From contig JAPFBL010000002.1 in assembly GCA_026182355.1 (NCBI GenBank), positions 2,108,001 to 2,172,000 of the forward strand: a stretch of 64,000 bases of DNA. The letters are read 5' to 3'. Origin of the DNA: Hermatobates lingyangjiaoensis. Taxonomy: Eukaryota > Arthropoda > Insecta > Hemiptera > Hermatobatidae. How positions within the stretch are numbered: position 1 is the first letter of the stretch; every line of letters starts with the position of its first letter. The notes under the pieces are model-generated. The model saw only the letters and a program-made list of their open reading frames with translations, did no database searches and was not told the origin of the DNA. The position numbers were made by a program, and so were the translations under genes. Of the stretch, positions 1 through 11,000 are shown piece after piece.

Positions 1-580
1 AACATTATAAATGAAACTAGATGCAGTTAAAAATATGAATAGTGAGTAGCCAGAATATGTTAGGAAATGATTATCAAAATCAATCTGAATAAATTTTCTC
101 CACAAACGTCAGGAAAAATAATGAGTAAGTTAGAAGAACTATCATAAAAATAATAATATCTATACTACATTTCATTACTTCCTTAACTGGGTTAATACTC
201 CTACCTTTGGCCAATTGTACACTTCCATTAATATTCAAGGTATTGTGAAATATTTTTAAAAATTTTTCCACTTTATGAAAAAAAAAGTTAGGTTTTAATC
301 AAATCAAATGTATATAATTTTTGGTAACTGTTTAACATTTTTAATTATAAAAAAAAGTGATATAAAAAAGTTACCGACCAATTTTTTTAGTACTCTTAGT
401 GAATCAACTGAATACAAAAAATTACTTATTAATAGAGAATTTAATCTAAAATAAACGTTGTAATAAATTATCGAACTAGTAGCTACCAACAATGTTTAAA
501 TAACTTTCTTTCATCTGTTGTTAACATTAATTATCTCATCCATTTATTCCCCTGAAATTACCCCACTCAGTTAAGAAAGT
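1..580. other. AT-rich Src intron sequence, no exon seen
   Basis: I looked on the minus strand for the end of SH2 or the kinase start (GxGxxG, VAVK) and found neither here nor up to 1936. Apart from the hAT remnant, positions 1-1936 look like AT-rich intron. Confidence 0.6.
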
Positions 581-589
581 GAAAATGTA

Positions 590-1010
590 TATTTTTAAAA
601 AAGACGTTTCTGCATGGCGTCCCTGATTTGACTTCTTATTCATAATTGAACCCTGTCATTAATAAACTATTATGAAGAAACATGAGTATTTCTCCTGTCT
701 CTGACGCCATTTCATCTCATTTTGGTGAATAAAGAGTTCCTCCTACACTAAATAACCTTACCTTTCACTCTCAACTGAAGTAGGGAATGGGGGGGGGGGG
801 GGGGGGACCAGTATATCTTTGACACAGCTGACAAATTTGGAAAATTCTTCTGGTTGCTGCACCACCAATGAAGAGGTTTTTCAAATGTCCATACTTCGAC
901 ATTTCAAACTTGATTTCATTCTCTAATGCTCTTATAATTTTCCATATTTCATTAAAATATGTTTTTTTATTATAAATATTTGACACTATTAATCTCACCT
1001 CAAACAAATA
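590..1010 (-). mobile_element. hAT transposase C-terminal remnant
   Basis: The minus strand over about 757-649 reads LFSVGGTLYSPK, a stop, then DEMASETGEILMFLH. This matches the C-terminal dimerisation region of hAT transposases (usual pattern FSxAG...KRxxLxPExxExLxFL). An in-frame stop shows it is dead. A weaker open stretch (about 1007-771, with EIWKIIRALENEIKFEMSK) may be upstream transposase and is broken by a G tract. It lies in the Src intron or 5' of the next exon. Confidence 0.6.
787..807 (+). repeat. Poly-G homopolymer tract
   Basis: About 20 consecutive G bases interrupt the hAT remnant. They create the artificial polyproline end of the minus-strand open frame there. Length is uncertain because such tracts sequence poorly. 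Confidence 0.9.
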
Positions 1011-1936
1011 CTCGTAGTAGTATTGTTATTACAGTTCAATTAACTTAATTTAATTTATCTTAAAATTTAAGAGAATCGTAATGAAAGAATCGGAAATCTA
1101 AGATTATTTAACGATGCGATTCCGATTGCCCCAAAAATACAAGATTCTTACAATTAATGATTCTGATTAATCGTCCCAACACTAGTTTTAACCTTTTTCA
1201 TAAAATCCTATTTCTGTTTTTAACTGACTATATTTTTGTTTATTTTAATAAACAAAATATAATAATTCATTAACTATTCAATTAATTCATCTTAATGTCG
1301 TTCAATTTTATTACATTGCGATGTTTATGACCAAGGATTGTAATTAAGCTGTGAGCCTGTTTAAAATAAATAAAACTTTTGAAATGTACTTTTTATAAAA
1401 TAAGAAAACTTAAAAAAATCCAAAATCACATCGATAACAATTCACAATTTTTGAGAATTTTAAATAACGATGCTGTGGAAAACAAATTTGGTTAATTGTA
1501 AGTTTATTTGACGTTCTAGCCATTTGTTATAAAAGTTCGATTAATTCCGATAACCAATAGAGCTTATGTTAGGACTTTGAATATTATCCAGAGGGTCCAT
1601 GTGGAGATACTCTGATGTTGAAGATTTAACAAAGTCTTTAGGGGAACAGTTTTCTGGAAAAAGTTAGTAATGTATATTTTCTCTATAGTAATCAATATTG
1701 ACTGCTTATTTTCAAGCTTTAAATTTTTTTGCTATAAGTTTTAAGTTTGATGGTGGTTTACTTTTCTAATTTTAATATTCAGCCATACCAAATGGTAGTT
1801 TCCATTTTAACAAAACAATGCAGATACATTTATAGTAATCTATAACAATAATCGAAAAAAATAAACAGTTACTATTCACTTATCTTAAAATTTCTCAATA
1901 TAAAAGATACTTGAACGTTTATGATAGTAAGCTTAC

Positions 1937-2187
1937 TAGTATATGAGTTGACTAGAGACTGGAGAGTGGGAAAGGTTTGATTGGAAGCAATGAAGTAGCC
2001 CTGCGCACAGGGCTTGACCTTGTAATGCTTCACGTGGTATCCTCTTGCCTGGTCCCAATCCTTCACTGACAGAGAATATCCCGTAGGGTTATGTTCAGAA
2101 TCACGCACAAGATAACTACCTCTAGGTTGTTCACCCATTAACAACAACTTTTCACATTCCTTTCTCGAAATCTTGCCAAAGTACCAT
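1937..2187 (-). CDS. Src64B: Src64B-like exon 5 (SH2 domain, partial)
   Basis: Acceptor is tttttag and donor gtaagc; 251 nt. It starts WYFGKISRKE, carries the pTyr-pocket motif YLVRDS and GYHVKHYKVK (the His/Lys strand), and ends at the TLQSLVNSY helix. This is most of an SH2 domain; its last strand should be on the next exon, off the left edge. No stops or frameshifts. Confidence 0.94.
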
Positions 2188-5100
2188 CTAAAAATTTATA
2201 ACATAATTAATTATATCTTAGAATATGACTATGATTAGTAATAACAGATCTAAATCTCAGTATATTAAGTATAAATCTCGCAGAAGTCAGCTTTAACGTT
2301 TTTCATTTTGACTGTTGATATAAAACTATTACAATTACCATCTGAGTAAATTTTCCAGAAGAAATGAATAGTCAAATTATTATATTATTATAAAACCAAA
2401 ATATAAAATATATTTCTTTAAAAAATAAAATAAAATATCAACATAGTTTTGTAACAAACAGAAAAATTCGATACTGGGACAAAAATAAATCACAACTTTT
2501 AAATCATATACTTGTTGGCTGTCTAGCATACCAACCAGTTTCAAAACTGGCTGTTATTAAGCAATAAGTACTTGTCCATATACGAGAGAAGACAGATTTA
2601 AATAATTTGATTTATTTTATTTTAGTATATTTTTCGTACTTCAGTGGCACTAAACCTTAATTTCTTTGAATCAAACTGTATTTAAATAAATTAAGAGAAA
2701 TATATTAAAAAACTTTTAATTTAACAAATTACCAGAGATTTTGTCGTATCCAATGAATACTTGAAAATTCACTATATACACTATCTAATCACAATGTACA
2801 AACGAGTTTCTAATATATTTATTTCATTCAGTTTTATGAAGCTACTGTTTTTTTTAAAGATGGTAAATGTAACATTACTTACTCTTCACTCTCGATTGAT
2901 TTCTCCTCTGCCACGAAATTCCAAGGAATCAGTCCTTCGTCGCCCGTTCTGAGGTGTTTCACTCTCCACCAATCAGGTTCACTGAAAAACAATTATACCA
3001 GTATAGCCATACAAAATTCGCTAATATTATTTTCGGTGTTATTTATTTTGTTGAAATATTTATTACTAGTAAAAGGAAAAAATATATGTATTAGCACAGT
3101 GTTAAGTAAAAGCCTCAGTATACACCAAATTAGCTGTCTGTCCTTCAGGTGCATGGAAAAACAGGGAGTTGGATCATCTAACTCTTGAGCAAGCACATAC
3201 AGTTGACCATGAGAGAAAAACTTGGTCAAACTCACTTTAATTCCTGCCGTAGACAGAGTTTGGCCTTGCGACTTATTTACTATCATTGCGAAAGAGACGC
3301 TGACGGGAAATTGCAACCATTTGAATTGAAAGGACAGTTGCTAGGTATCAATGGTATGCGTGGTATAAACACTGACTCCCCAGTACCACATACAGTCATG
3401 ATATCACCCTCTATGATGTATCTGTGCACAGCACGAATTCGAAGTCGTGTCCCGTTGCACATTTTTGGAACCCTCAAGATTCGTAACATAAAGATTGGTG
3501 TCCCTACTTTATGTTTTAAGTCATAATTAGGCAGTCAAGGAGCTGTCACGGAGTCAAGAAATTCAATTGGATAATGAACTGTTTCCTCTGCACTAATCAC
3601 TCTGTTTGCTGACTTGTAAGTTCTCTCCTAAGTTTGATATAGTGCAATAACTTGTTTATTAATTTTTCTTGCTTTCTCATTTGTAGGGGTGAGAATCGCT
3701 CACTCACAAATCCAGCTATTATGAATAGATGGCAGATTTTGAACTCCTGGAAACACCTTGTCAATTATCTCTTTATGGGAGCTTAAATTCAAATGAAATT
3801 GAAATCAACTAACAATACCTACTTGCGATACCTGTAAATATTCAAAATAAACATGTCTGTGAAGTTACCCAAAGATAGTTTAGGAAGTCCACAACTTCGC
3901 TTTTGGGATGAATTTTCAATCATTCAAAGATTAGATTTTAAGTTAAACACAGAAAAACTTACTGTCAAAGTTTCAGCTCACTATCTTATGGTGGCTGAGT
4001 TTACTTGTGACGAACGTTTGCAGACAAACCGACATTTTTCTAAGGCTGGATTCGGTTTCTCTAATGTATGAAACGTAAAGATAACTTGAAACGAGTCAAT
4101 TCAAAGCAATTTACAGACAAATCCTTTCTTTTAATTATATAGTCTTTAAATTAGGATTTCAGAACTGGAGGTTTCTTTATTTGTGTGAAGAGCTGATGTC
4201 TTTAAATAACGGTTATATTTAGTTTCCTATAAATTCCAAGAATTGTTTAGTCAAATGGATCTTATGAATTAAAACCATATTCTCTTGTAGCCATAAAGAT
4301 TAATTTATAAAAACTGAAATAGGAACCGGACCATAAAAGGTTTGGGTGTAGCTCTTTTTATTGACTCCAATATCTTGTTTTAAGTCAAACTGTTTTTACA
4401 AAAATGTTCCTAATTAGGGATTATACTAATACAATAACTACAAATGTAATATTTTTATTCCATATGGAATAAGTAAATAAGAAAAAATCTACCTATCATC
4501 GATAACTTGCATTCGATCTCCCTTACGAAAACTGACATCCTGCGCCTCTCGACTTTCATAGTTATAAACAGCCACCACTACCTTGTTTCTTCTCTCCACT
4601 GCCGGTTCGACTGTAACAAAATAACAAAACTAACCATAACAGAAAATTAAGAGTGGCATTTTGATAACTTTTATATCCAAGATAAAAACCAGTTCTTTCC
4701 TGCTCATTTTTTTTTTGCTAACAAACAAATGCAAATAACAAAGCAAAACTTCAATCAATAATCATCAAAATTTTACTTATGTTTGGGAAGCACAGAATCA
4801 TAAAGGTAAAAGTGATAACAAGTACAATTCAGGAAAAATTAAGAATGCTTACAAACATCTTATATAAAAATTGTAGGGTAAAAAGTTAATGAATTAGTCT
4901 CCACATGTAGACATTTAAAAGTATAAGCAAAGTGTTTCGAACACATAGTGTTCTTCTTCAGGCATTAACAAAAAAAAATAGAATATCATCAGAGAGTTAT
5001 CTATCGTATAAAGTAAATGGTACAAAATAAAATAAAGAAAAGAGTACCATTTGGTTTATACTATAGATAACTCTCTGATGACATATTTTTTTTGGTCAAT

Positions 5101-7233
5101 ACCTGAAGAAGAACACAACGTGTTCGAAACGCGATAATTATACTATTAAATTTCTATATGTGGAGACTATTTCATTAGCTTTTTACCCTATAATGAGTAA
5201 ATACCACGTAACAACTGATTGCAATAGCTTAGAATTCCCATGTAAGTTACTTTTTAATAGAAAGTTTACTATAACATAATTGTTAACTGTAGCACTTTTG
5301 ATATCTATATGCAATCCGATATGCGATTCGGTAAATAAGAACAATATGACTTATGCGATGTTTACGGGAAACTATATTTAATTTTACCTTTCTTACACTC
5401 ACAGTTTTCTTACTAAAACAGTTAATCTTGTGTTTTAAGACATTAAGATACACTCAACTTTTTACCTTTAAAAACCTAAAAAATTACTCCAAAATATATC
5501 TAAATAATTCCCAAGCAAAAAATAGAAAAAAAAAGTTTTATTTTTGCATCAGTAATTTTAATTTAAGAAGCTTTTCACAAGTTTTAGTGTAGAAAAGAGT
5601 AGATATTGAAACGTATCATAAATGACAAATTAAAAACTTCTACTTTCAACTACCGCTAGAAAATAACGGTATCTCAACACTATCAGTAACGTCTATATAT
5701 GAAATGGACATAGAAATGAAATTGAAAATTGAAACATCAAGAAATACAAACTTTTTTGATGCATAAAGATTACTGTACAACATAGAAAACAAACAGAAAC
5801 TATTATAATATAATGACCTCTTATTAAAAAAGTCAACAAACAGAAGTAAGGTAATTTCATAAAAAAGCTGTAACTTTTCTCGAGGTCAAATGAAATCCTA
5901 ATTACAATAAATTCTAAATAAATTTTCAATATAAACGTTAACTGTTTAAATAACCCATACTAATATCTAATATAAGCCAAACTAATATAATGTATTAAAT
6001 ACAATTTTAAAGAATAATATCCCTTCTTTTCTTTGTTACAACAAAACATGCTCAACATGCATAACAAATGGAAAGCTAAATAAATACCAATAATAATTAC
6101 TAAACAACCACAACAAAACAGGAATAGTTACATCGACTAAGAATTACAAATAAAAACACTCTTGCAATATACAAGTCAAGAAAACTAAATTAATTTGGCA
6201 ATTTTAGAGAAAATGTCTGCTCGATGCATTGAAGTTGCAATTTTGGAAACCTGTAAATGATGTTTTAGCAATCAAGGATAACTAAATAAAATTCTAATAG
6301 CAAAATCAAGTAGTTAATTAAATAATTAAAACAGGAACTAGGCACAAAAGGTGAAGAAAACGAAAGAAACATCAAAGAAAATAATATTAAGTATTCATCG
6401 ATAAAATTATGTCACTTCTAATAGTAATATTGCAATAACAATTTATTTTGAAAGCCAGGAAAATAAGAATATATTCGAACAAGTCAATATTTAAAATTTA
6501 TCATAATCTTAAAATAAGAATCGACCACTTATGTCATGATAACAAGAGCAAAATGTATATATGTACCACTGGCAGCTTCCTAACAGTAATAATGAAAAGG
6601 AACCATTTCTTGTTATTCCATGAAGTTAGCATACAAAAGTTAACCTTTGAAATGGATTATAATGAAAGTCGTTGCGTTTTATGATAATGGAACTATGCAA
6701 TAAAATTTCCAGAGTTTATGTTGGAACATTTTGATAAAAATAATATTGTAGATCTCTTACGACAGTCACTGAACTTTTATCTAGTTGAAAGGTTTACTTA
6801 ATGTAACAAATATTTTATGGACACATCTCTATGCAACTAGAGTTTTTTTGCAGCATGCTAAAACCATTAAAACATTTAATGAGCATTAGGGAAATAATAA
6901 TTTTACTAAACAAGCAGTGAAGCTCTATTATTTATTTTTAGCGACTCGCCAAGCAAGCAAAGACGAACGAATATCAAAAACTTACACGAAATTGTAGGAG
7001 TCCTAATAATATCAACTCCATGACATTTGATTTGACCGGGACGGTTTGGATCTGGAGTGTACCTTGGTTCTGAAAGCCCCATTTCCATTCCAACTTTGTA
7101 ACCATGTTGGTAGACTATTTAGAAAACACAAATATAACACAAAGTTTTTAGTTGTAATTAGTAATCATACATTTGTAAACAAACCTAGAGGTCTCCCAGC
7201 ATCAGGGTTATGTTTACTGCAGCACATACCCAT
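1937..7233 (-). CDS. Src64B: Src-family tyrosine kinase (Src64B-like), 5' half
   Basis: Five minus-strand exons (7233-7185, 7114-6986, 4610-4493, 2981-2883, 2187-1937) join in frame to 646 nt, giving 215 codons plus one base. In order they encode a myristoylation/SH4 start (MGMCCSK), a unique region with RYTPDPN at about residues 34-40, an SH3 domain (AVYNY at 73-77, WW at 103-104, IPWNFV at 117-122) and an SH2 domain (WYFGKI from 133, YLVRDSEHNPTGYSLS with the phosphotyrosine-binding Arg at 160). From the family, the product is a membrane-anchored non-receptor tyrosine kinase. The unique region and SH2 resemble Drosophila Src64B more than Src42A. All splice sites are GT-AG and all phases agree. 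The rest of SH2, the kinase domain and the regulatory tail lie beyond the left edge, so the gene is partial only because of the window. Confidence 0.93.
2883..2981 (-). CDS. Src64B: Src64B-like exon 4 (SH3, second half)
   Basis: Acceptor is gtttttcag and donor gtaagt; 99 nt. It encodes EPDWWRVKH and GLIPWNFVAEE. The paired Trp and the Pro of the IPxNFV motif form the proline-peptide binding surface. A Trp occupies the variable position of that motif (Ser in vertebrate Src, Leu in fly Src64B). Confidence 0.92.
3090..3800 (-). mobile_element. Helitron helicase (Pif1-like) remnant
   Basis: Read on the minus strand from about 3790 to 3100, broken frames carry successive pieces of a Helitron RepHel helicase C-terminus: a WxCERAILTPTNEKA-like block, EFLDS, then MCNGTRLRIRAVHRYIIEG, GESVFIPRIPLIPS, and after a frame change FAMIVNKSQGQTLSTAGI and FSHGQLYV. 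These correspond to late superfamily 1 helicase motifs of Helitrons. Frame shifts and stops show it is inactive. It lies between the SH3b and SH3a exons of the Src gene. Related copies occur in the TPR gene near 54.95 and 58.5 kb. Confidence 0.82.
3800..4110. repeat. Dispersed repeat linked to the Helitron remnant
   Basis: This stretch (for example GGCTGAGTTTACTTGTGAC and GGATTCGGTTTCTC) recurs at about 59.42-59.69 kb next to another Helitron helicase copy. It therefore probably belongs to the same mobile unit. The short plus-strand ORF inside it resembles no protein I know and is not called as a gene. Confidence 0.6.
4493..4610 (-). CDS. Src64B: Src64B-like exon 3 (SH3, first half)
   Basis: Acceptor is ttgttacag and donor gtagat; 118 nt. 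It holds the SH3 start VVVAVYNYESREAQD and the acidic RT loop ending in KGDRMQVIDD. AVYNY stands in the place of the usual ALYDY signature. Confidence 0.92.
4872..5192. repeat. Palindromic foldback repeat with hammerhead-like arms
   Basis: Two arms of about 150 nt are inverted copies of each other around a centre near 5030. Each arm contains CCTGAAGAAGAACAC, a short loop, GTGTTCGAAAC (minus strand in the left arm, plus strand in the right), which is a stem-loop bracketed by CTGANGA and GAAA. It lies in the intron between Src exons 3 and 2. Confidence 0.75.
5193..6985. other. Src intron, no feature seen
   Basis: About 1.8 kb of AT-rich intron. Short open frames here have no recognisable domain and no splice-compatible position, so I regard them as chance. 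Confidence 0.6.
6986..7114 (-). CDS. Src64B: Src64B-like exon 2 (unique region)
   Basis: Acceptor is ctaaatag and donor gtaagt; 129 nt. It encodes the linker between SH4 and SH3, with RYTPDPN and GVDIIRTPT. These two motifs are conserved with the unique region of insect Src64B and are the main reason for choosing that orthologue. Confidence 0.9.
7185..7233 (-). CDS. Src64B: Src64B-like exon 1 (SH4, myristoylation signal)
   Basis: The exon reads MGMCCSKHNPDAGRPL plus one base, followed by a gtttgt donor. Gly2 is the expected N-myristoylation site. Cys4 and Cys5 are possible palmitoylation sites, as in many Src kinases, and resemble the start of fly Src64B. The start codon is the only ATG in a sensible context, and the phase (1) matches the next exon. 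Confidence 0.9.
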
Positions 7234-7808
7234 TGTGAAGAAAAAGACAAATAATTCAAATAAAGTCTTGTAACTACCCCATCACACTAGAATAATGAGT
7301 TGAATGAACTGAAACAAATATATATATATATATATATTATAAAATGCATATTCAAGTTCATGAACCATTTCAATTGAATTCTATTCGTATTTTAGGTCAA
7401 CATTTGTAATCAACTATAAGAATTCTTCATTATTTTTTCGTAGTTTAACATAGTACGTGATCAAAATATTCAAATTAATGCATATTTCTTTTACCTTAAT
7501 TTAACTGCACTAATCAAGTTGTTACAATTATTAAAATGCTAAATAAGCAATAAATATGCATTTTATAAAAAAAAAATTTCAACATAATAAACACACTTCA
7601 CAGCCAAAACATAAATAAGAACTCCACTGTCACTATAGGACAAACATTATGACCAAGAAATCTTCAGGTCTACCAACACAGTGATTTTCCATAAAGACAT
7701 ATGAGCAACACTGAATTCCCCATTACTCATGTTCTCAGTTATTAGAGAGACGGCAACAGTTTATAGAATGAGTTGAGTACGAAAGAATTTATTGTTTATC
7801 CTTTCGCC
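7234..7808. promoter_or_regulatory. Divergent Src64B/TPR intergenic region
   Basis: Only 575 bp separate the minus-strand Src start codon from the plus-strand TPR start codon, so both promoters and 5' UTRs should lie here. An (AT)n run at 7317-7338 and an arthropod-type initiator-like TCAGTT at 7735-7740 (plus strand) are visible. No TATA box is evident at the right distance. Assignment of core promoters is inference. The Src first coding exon could also have further upstream non-coding exons. Confidence 0.55.
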
Positions 7809-8004
7809 ATGGATACTGTAATTGATGATGTCTCCAACAAGAGTGTTATGGGTGGTTGTAGTTTATTAAAAAAGAATCTCTCAGAGTCGGAGTATGAGAC
7901 CATTCCGCTTAAAACCAGAAATAAGATTGAAATAATCTTAAATGAACACGTCGAAGACTATATGACTGCCAAAGCACTATTTGAAAGTACTCAGGCGGCA
8001 AAAG
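7809..8004 (+). CDS. Tpr: TPR exon 1 (start)
   Basis: I chose the ATG at 7809 (context cgccATGG). The upstream in-frame region has no ATG, only a TTG. The product starts MDTVIDDVSNKS, and LSESEYETIPLKTRNKIEI aligns with the vertebrate TPR start (NKLPKSVQNKLEKFL). Donor is gtttcg, phase 1. Confidence 0.82.
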
Positions 8005-11000
8005 GTTTCGTAATTTTACTATTAATTATCGATATTACTAGTTTAAACAAATAGTAGCTACATTGTTTTGGCTTTGAATAGGAGTTAAATGAGTTTTGTT
8101 TTGATATAATTTTTTTTGGATACTGAATTTCTCAATTTTACCTTTATTTTTTTAGATGTCAAAATCTTAGAATTAAAGGAGTCTTTAAGAAATGCAATTC
8201 AAGAAAGAGATTCTGTAAATATTAATTTAAACTGCTTGACAGTTCAACTGGAGGAGAGTAGTAAGAGACTAAACGATTTTCAAACTGAGCGGAATAAATT
8301 GAGGAATACTATACAAAGGTTTGAAATTACTTCACTATTGTTATCTATAAAGATTGCCTGAAATGTTGAGAAAATGTTTTTTCTACTTTGATTATAGGTA
8401 CGAAAAGGAGTTGGAAGAGCTTAAGAAGGAAAGGGATAAGGCGATTGATGAACGTCAGATAGCAGTTAATTTGATAGAAAGGAAGAAAACTGAAATTGAG
8501 ACGCTTACAAGTGATGTTACATCTCTCAATGATCAATTGAAACAATCAGTCATCGCCAAGTGTGAAGCTCTAGCTGCTTCGGATGACATTACATCTCGCC
8601 AAGTAGAATTGGAGTTGAAGTAATTCTATTAATTATTTGTTCCATTTATATAATGAAGTAGATTTTTTGTACTTCATTTCCTTTAGTTTCTTTATCCTTT
8701 TGTTGGTTTTGCTGTCTTACATGTTATTTTTGACGTAGTAAATTTTTTGTTTCATACCATTTTACCCTTTTTTAGAGAGAAACGTTTGGAGACGGAGAGG
8801 ACTTTGCTTACTCAACAAAATGTTGATTTGAGAGCTGATTTAGCGAGGAAAGCGGAAGAAATTACTCAGCAGCGCAGAGAAAGTTCATCTGAAATCCAGA
8901 GTCTCCAAACTAAACTCAGCATTAAGGATGATGAGGTAAACGAAAAACCCATTAGTCCTAATGTTGGGATTTCTTTGTTGTTTAGTTGTTAGTTGAGTTT
9001 TCATCACATTTTCTTGTAGGGTTGCTTTTAGAAAAATTAACTTTGCAATGTTTTTATCTTGACTGGACCAGTTAAATTGTTAAATTAATTGGACCAACAA
9101 AGTACTAAAGTTTATTAGAAGGTTTAGTACTGTTAACATCGTTTGTGCTAAAGTAATGTAAAAATTATAGTTTTTTCTTATTCAAGAAACTCTTAGTTCT
9201 ACCAATGGAAAAGTTTTGGAATAACTTGAAAAACTATCCGAATCTTGATTTATTTTAGTACTATTGTATCAGACGGTCATATGTATGTAGGAATGTCACA
9301 ATAAACAGATGTGACTTTATATTCATGAAAAAATCGCCATTTAAAGTGTTTAAAATAAATGAAGAAAAATTTATCGCATTCGAGTGATACCTTATTTTCA
9401 AAAGAACTGCGAGATTCGAGTCATCATTTTCGTTGTAAATGAATGATGTTTCCACAACCGTAAACAATCGATCATTTCAGTGCTAATCAATAAACCCAAC
9501 ATTTGAAGAGCAAACAGTTTAGAGACAACTTGTCTTCCAACCTTCTTTACCAAATGTTCATATATTTAAAGTAAACCAGAGCTGATGTTACTCAATTTAA
9601 GACAATTATTTTAACGAGGCAAGATTCAATAATATTAGTTTAATGATGGACTTTACATGAACTTGTTCCTATGTTTAAATGAACATGTCTTGTTCCCACT
9701 TCACAGAATGCTTAAATTTACTAGTATTCAGAAAGACATCAATGTTTCCCTCCTTTTAATGTTATATTTAGCTTAACGTCTTTCCAGTTTTTTTACTTAT
9801 TTTTCCTTAGTACTTACACCACTAGGCATGACAAGGAATAGAATATGACACACATACCTTCATTACTGCTCATCGAATGCTTTACTAGCCTATTCTTCAT
9901 ATTTCCATATTCTTATGCGAACTGTTTTAATAAAGTATGAACACCAACTAGTAGACGACTAAAAGGAAGAGAGCACAAGTAATTTAGTTGGGTTGAAAGG
10001 TCCTTTCATTATTTAAGTTCGTTTAACCTATTTTTTTTACATTACCAATGAAGTCTTGAGGGTACTTCAATTTTGGAGGAATAGTGTTCTGATCTCAGTT
10101 TCCTTTGTACAAAAACTTCTCACTACTGTTCCTAAACTCACTCACTGAATGAGTGAGTGGAGTGAGAGAGAGGTTAATGGGAGATTGATAGATAGAGAGA
10201 GGGGTAGTGAGAGAGTGAGAGACTGATAGTGAGATTTTACATATGAATAGTTTTCAGATTCTACTAGGATAAAAAGTTCACATTAAAACTTATAAAGGTA
10301 TATTATATCCACTTGAACAGATACTCCTAATGAAAGTGGGGTAGAAAGAGCAATAACGAATATAAGAAGGCATATTAATGGGTTTCCTATGAAAACCAAA
10401 ACCAGATTATACCTTATTTTCTTCAAAAGTACATACAGAAAGTTCCTTCACTTTTAGTCCCAATAGTGAATTTTATGTTAGGGAGGCCATTTAAATTACT
10501 AAAAAAGCGTTTACATTTCCTTTATAGGTTAAACACCGTGGACATCATCGACATATCGAAAACATTTAACTCCTAGGGGCATAATTTTATTTAAATATAG
10601 TTAATGGGTTATAGGAAAATAACATTCACAGTCAGTTAGGTGCTCTTGAAGATGGGATCCAGACGGACCCGAAACCGGTCGAGCTTTTCTGCGACTTTAC
10701 GAGGTATGACGGATTGTATTATTACTAATTCTAATAATTTTATTTATTTCAGGTTTAAAAAACTTCCATATAAATATTACTAAATAAAGAGGAAAAGTTA
10801 CTTCCCATGAGAAGCCTAAACTTTTTTGTGTAATATTTATCATTCAAAGTAAATCACTAGTTTTAAACGTTTTAAATACAATTTAAATTTATTATATAAT
10901 AAATTTAAGTAATAATTTTAAAATAATTTATAAAGTTTGATAGGACAGACAAGGGCAGGGATAGAGCCAGTTAAATTCAACCTCCTGCTTCATAATTTCT

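Noticed and set aside
1..1936. Kinase-domain exons of the Src gene
   Set aside because: No GxGxxG, VAVK, HRDLAARN or DFG coding sequence is visible on the minus strand here; they must lie outside the window.
3853..4071. Plus-strand 72-codon frame starting MSVKLPKDS
   Set aside because: The sequence is a dispersed repeat recurring at 59.4-59.7 kb without an open frame, so it is not conserved as protein.
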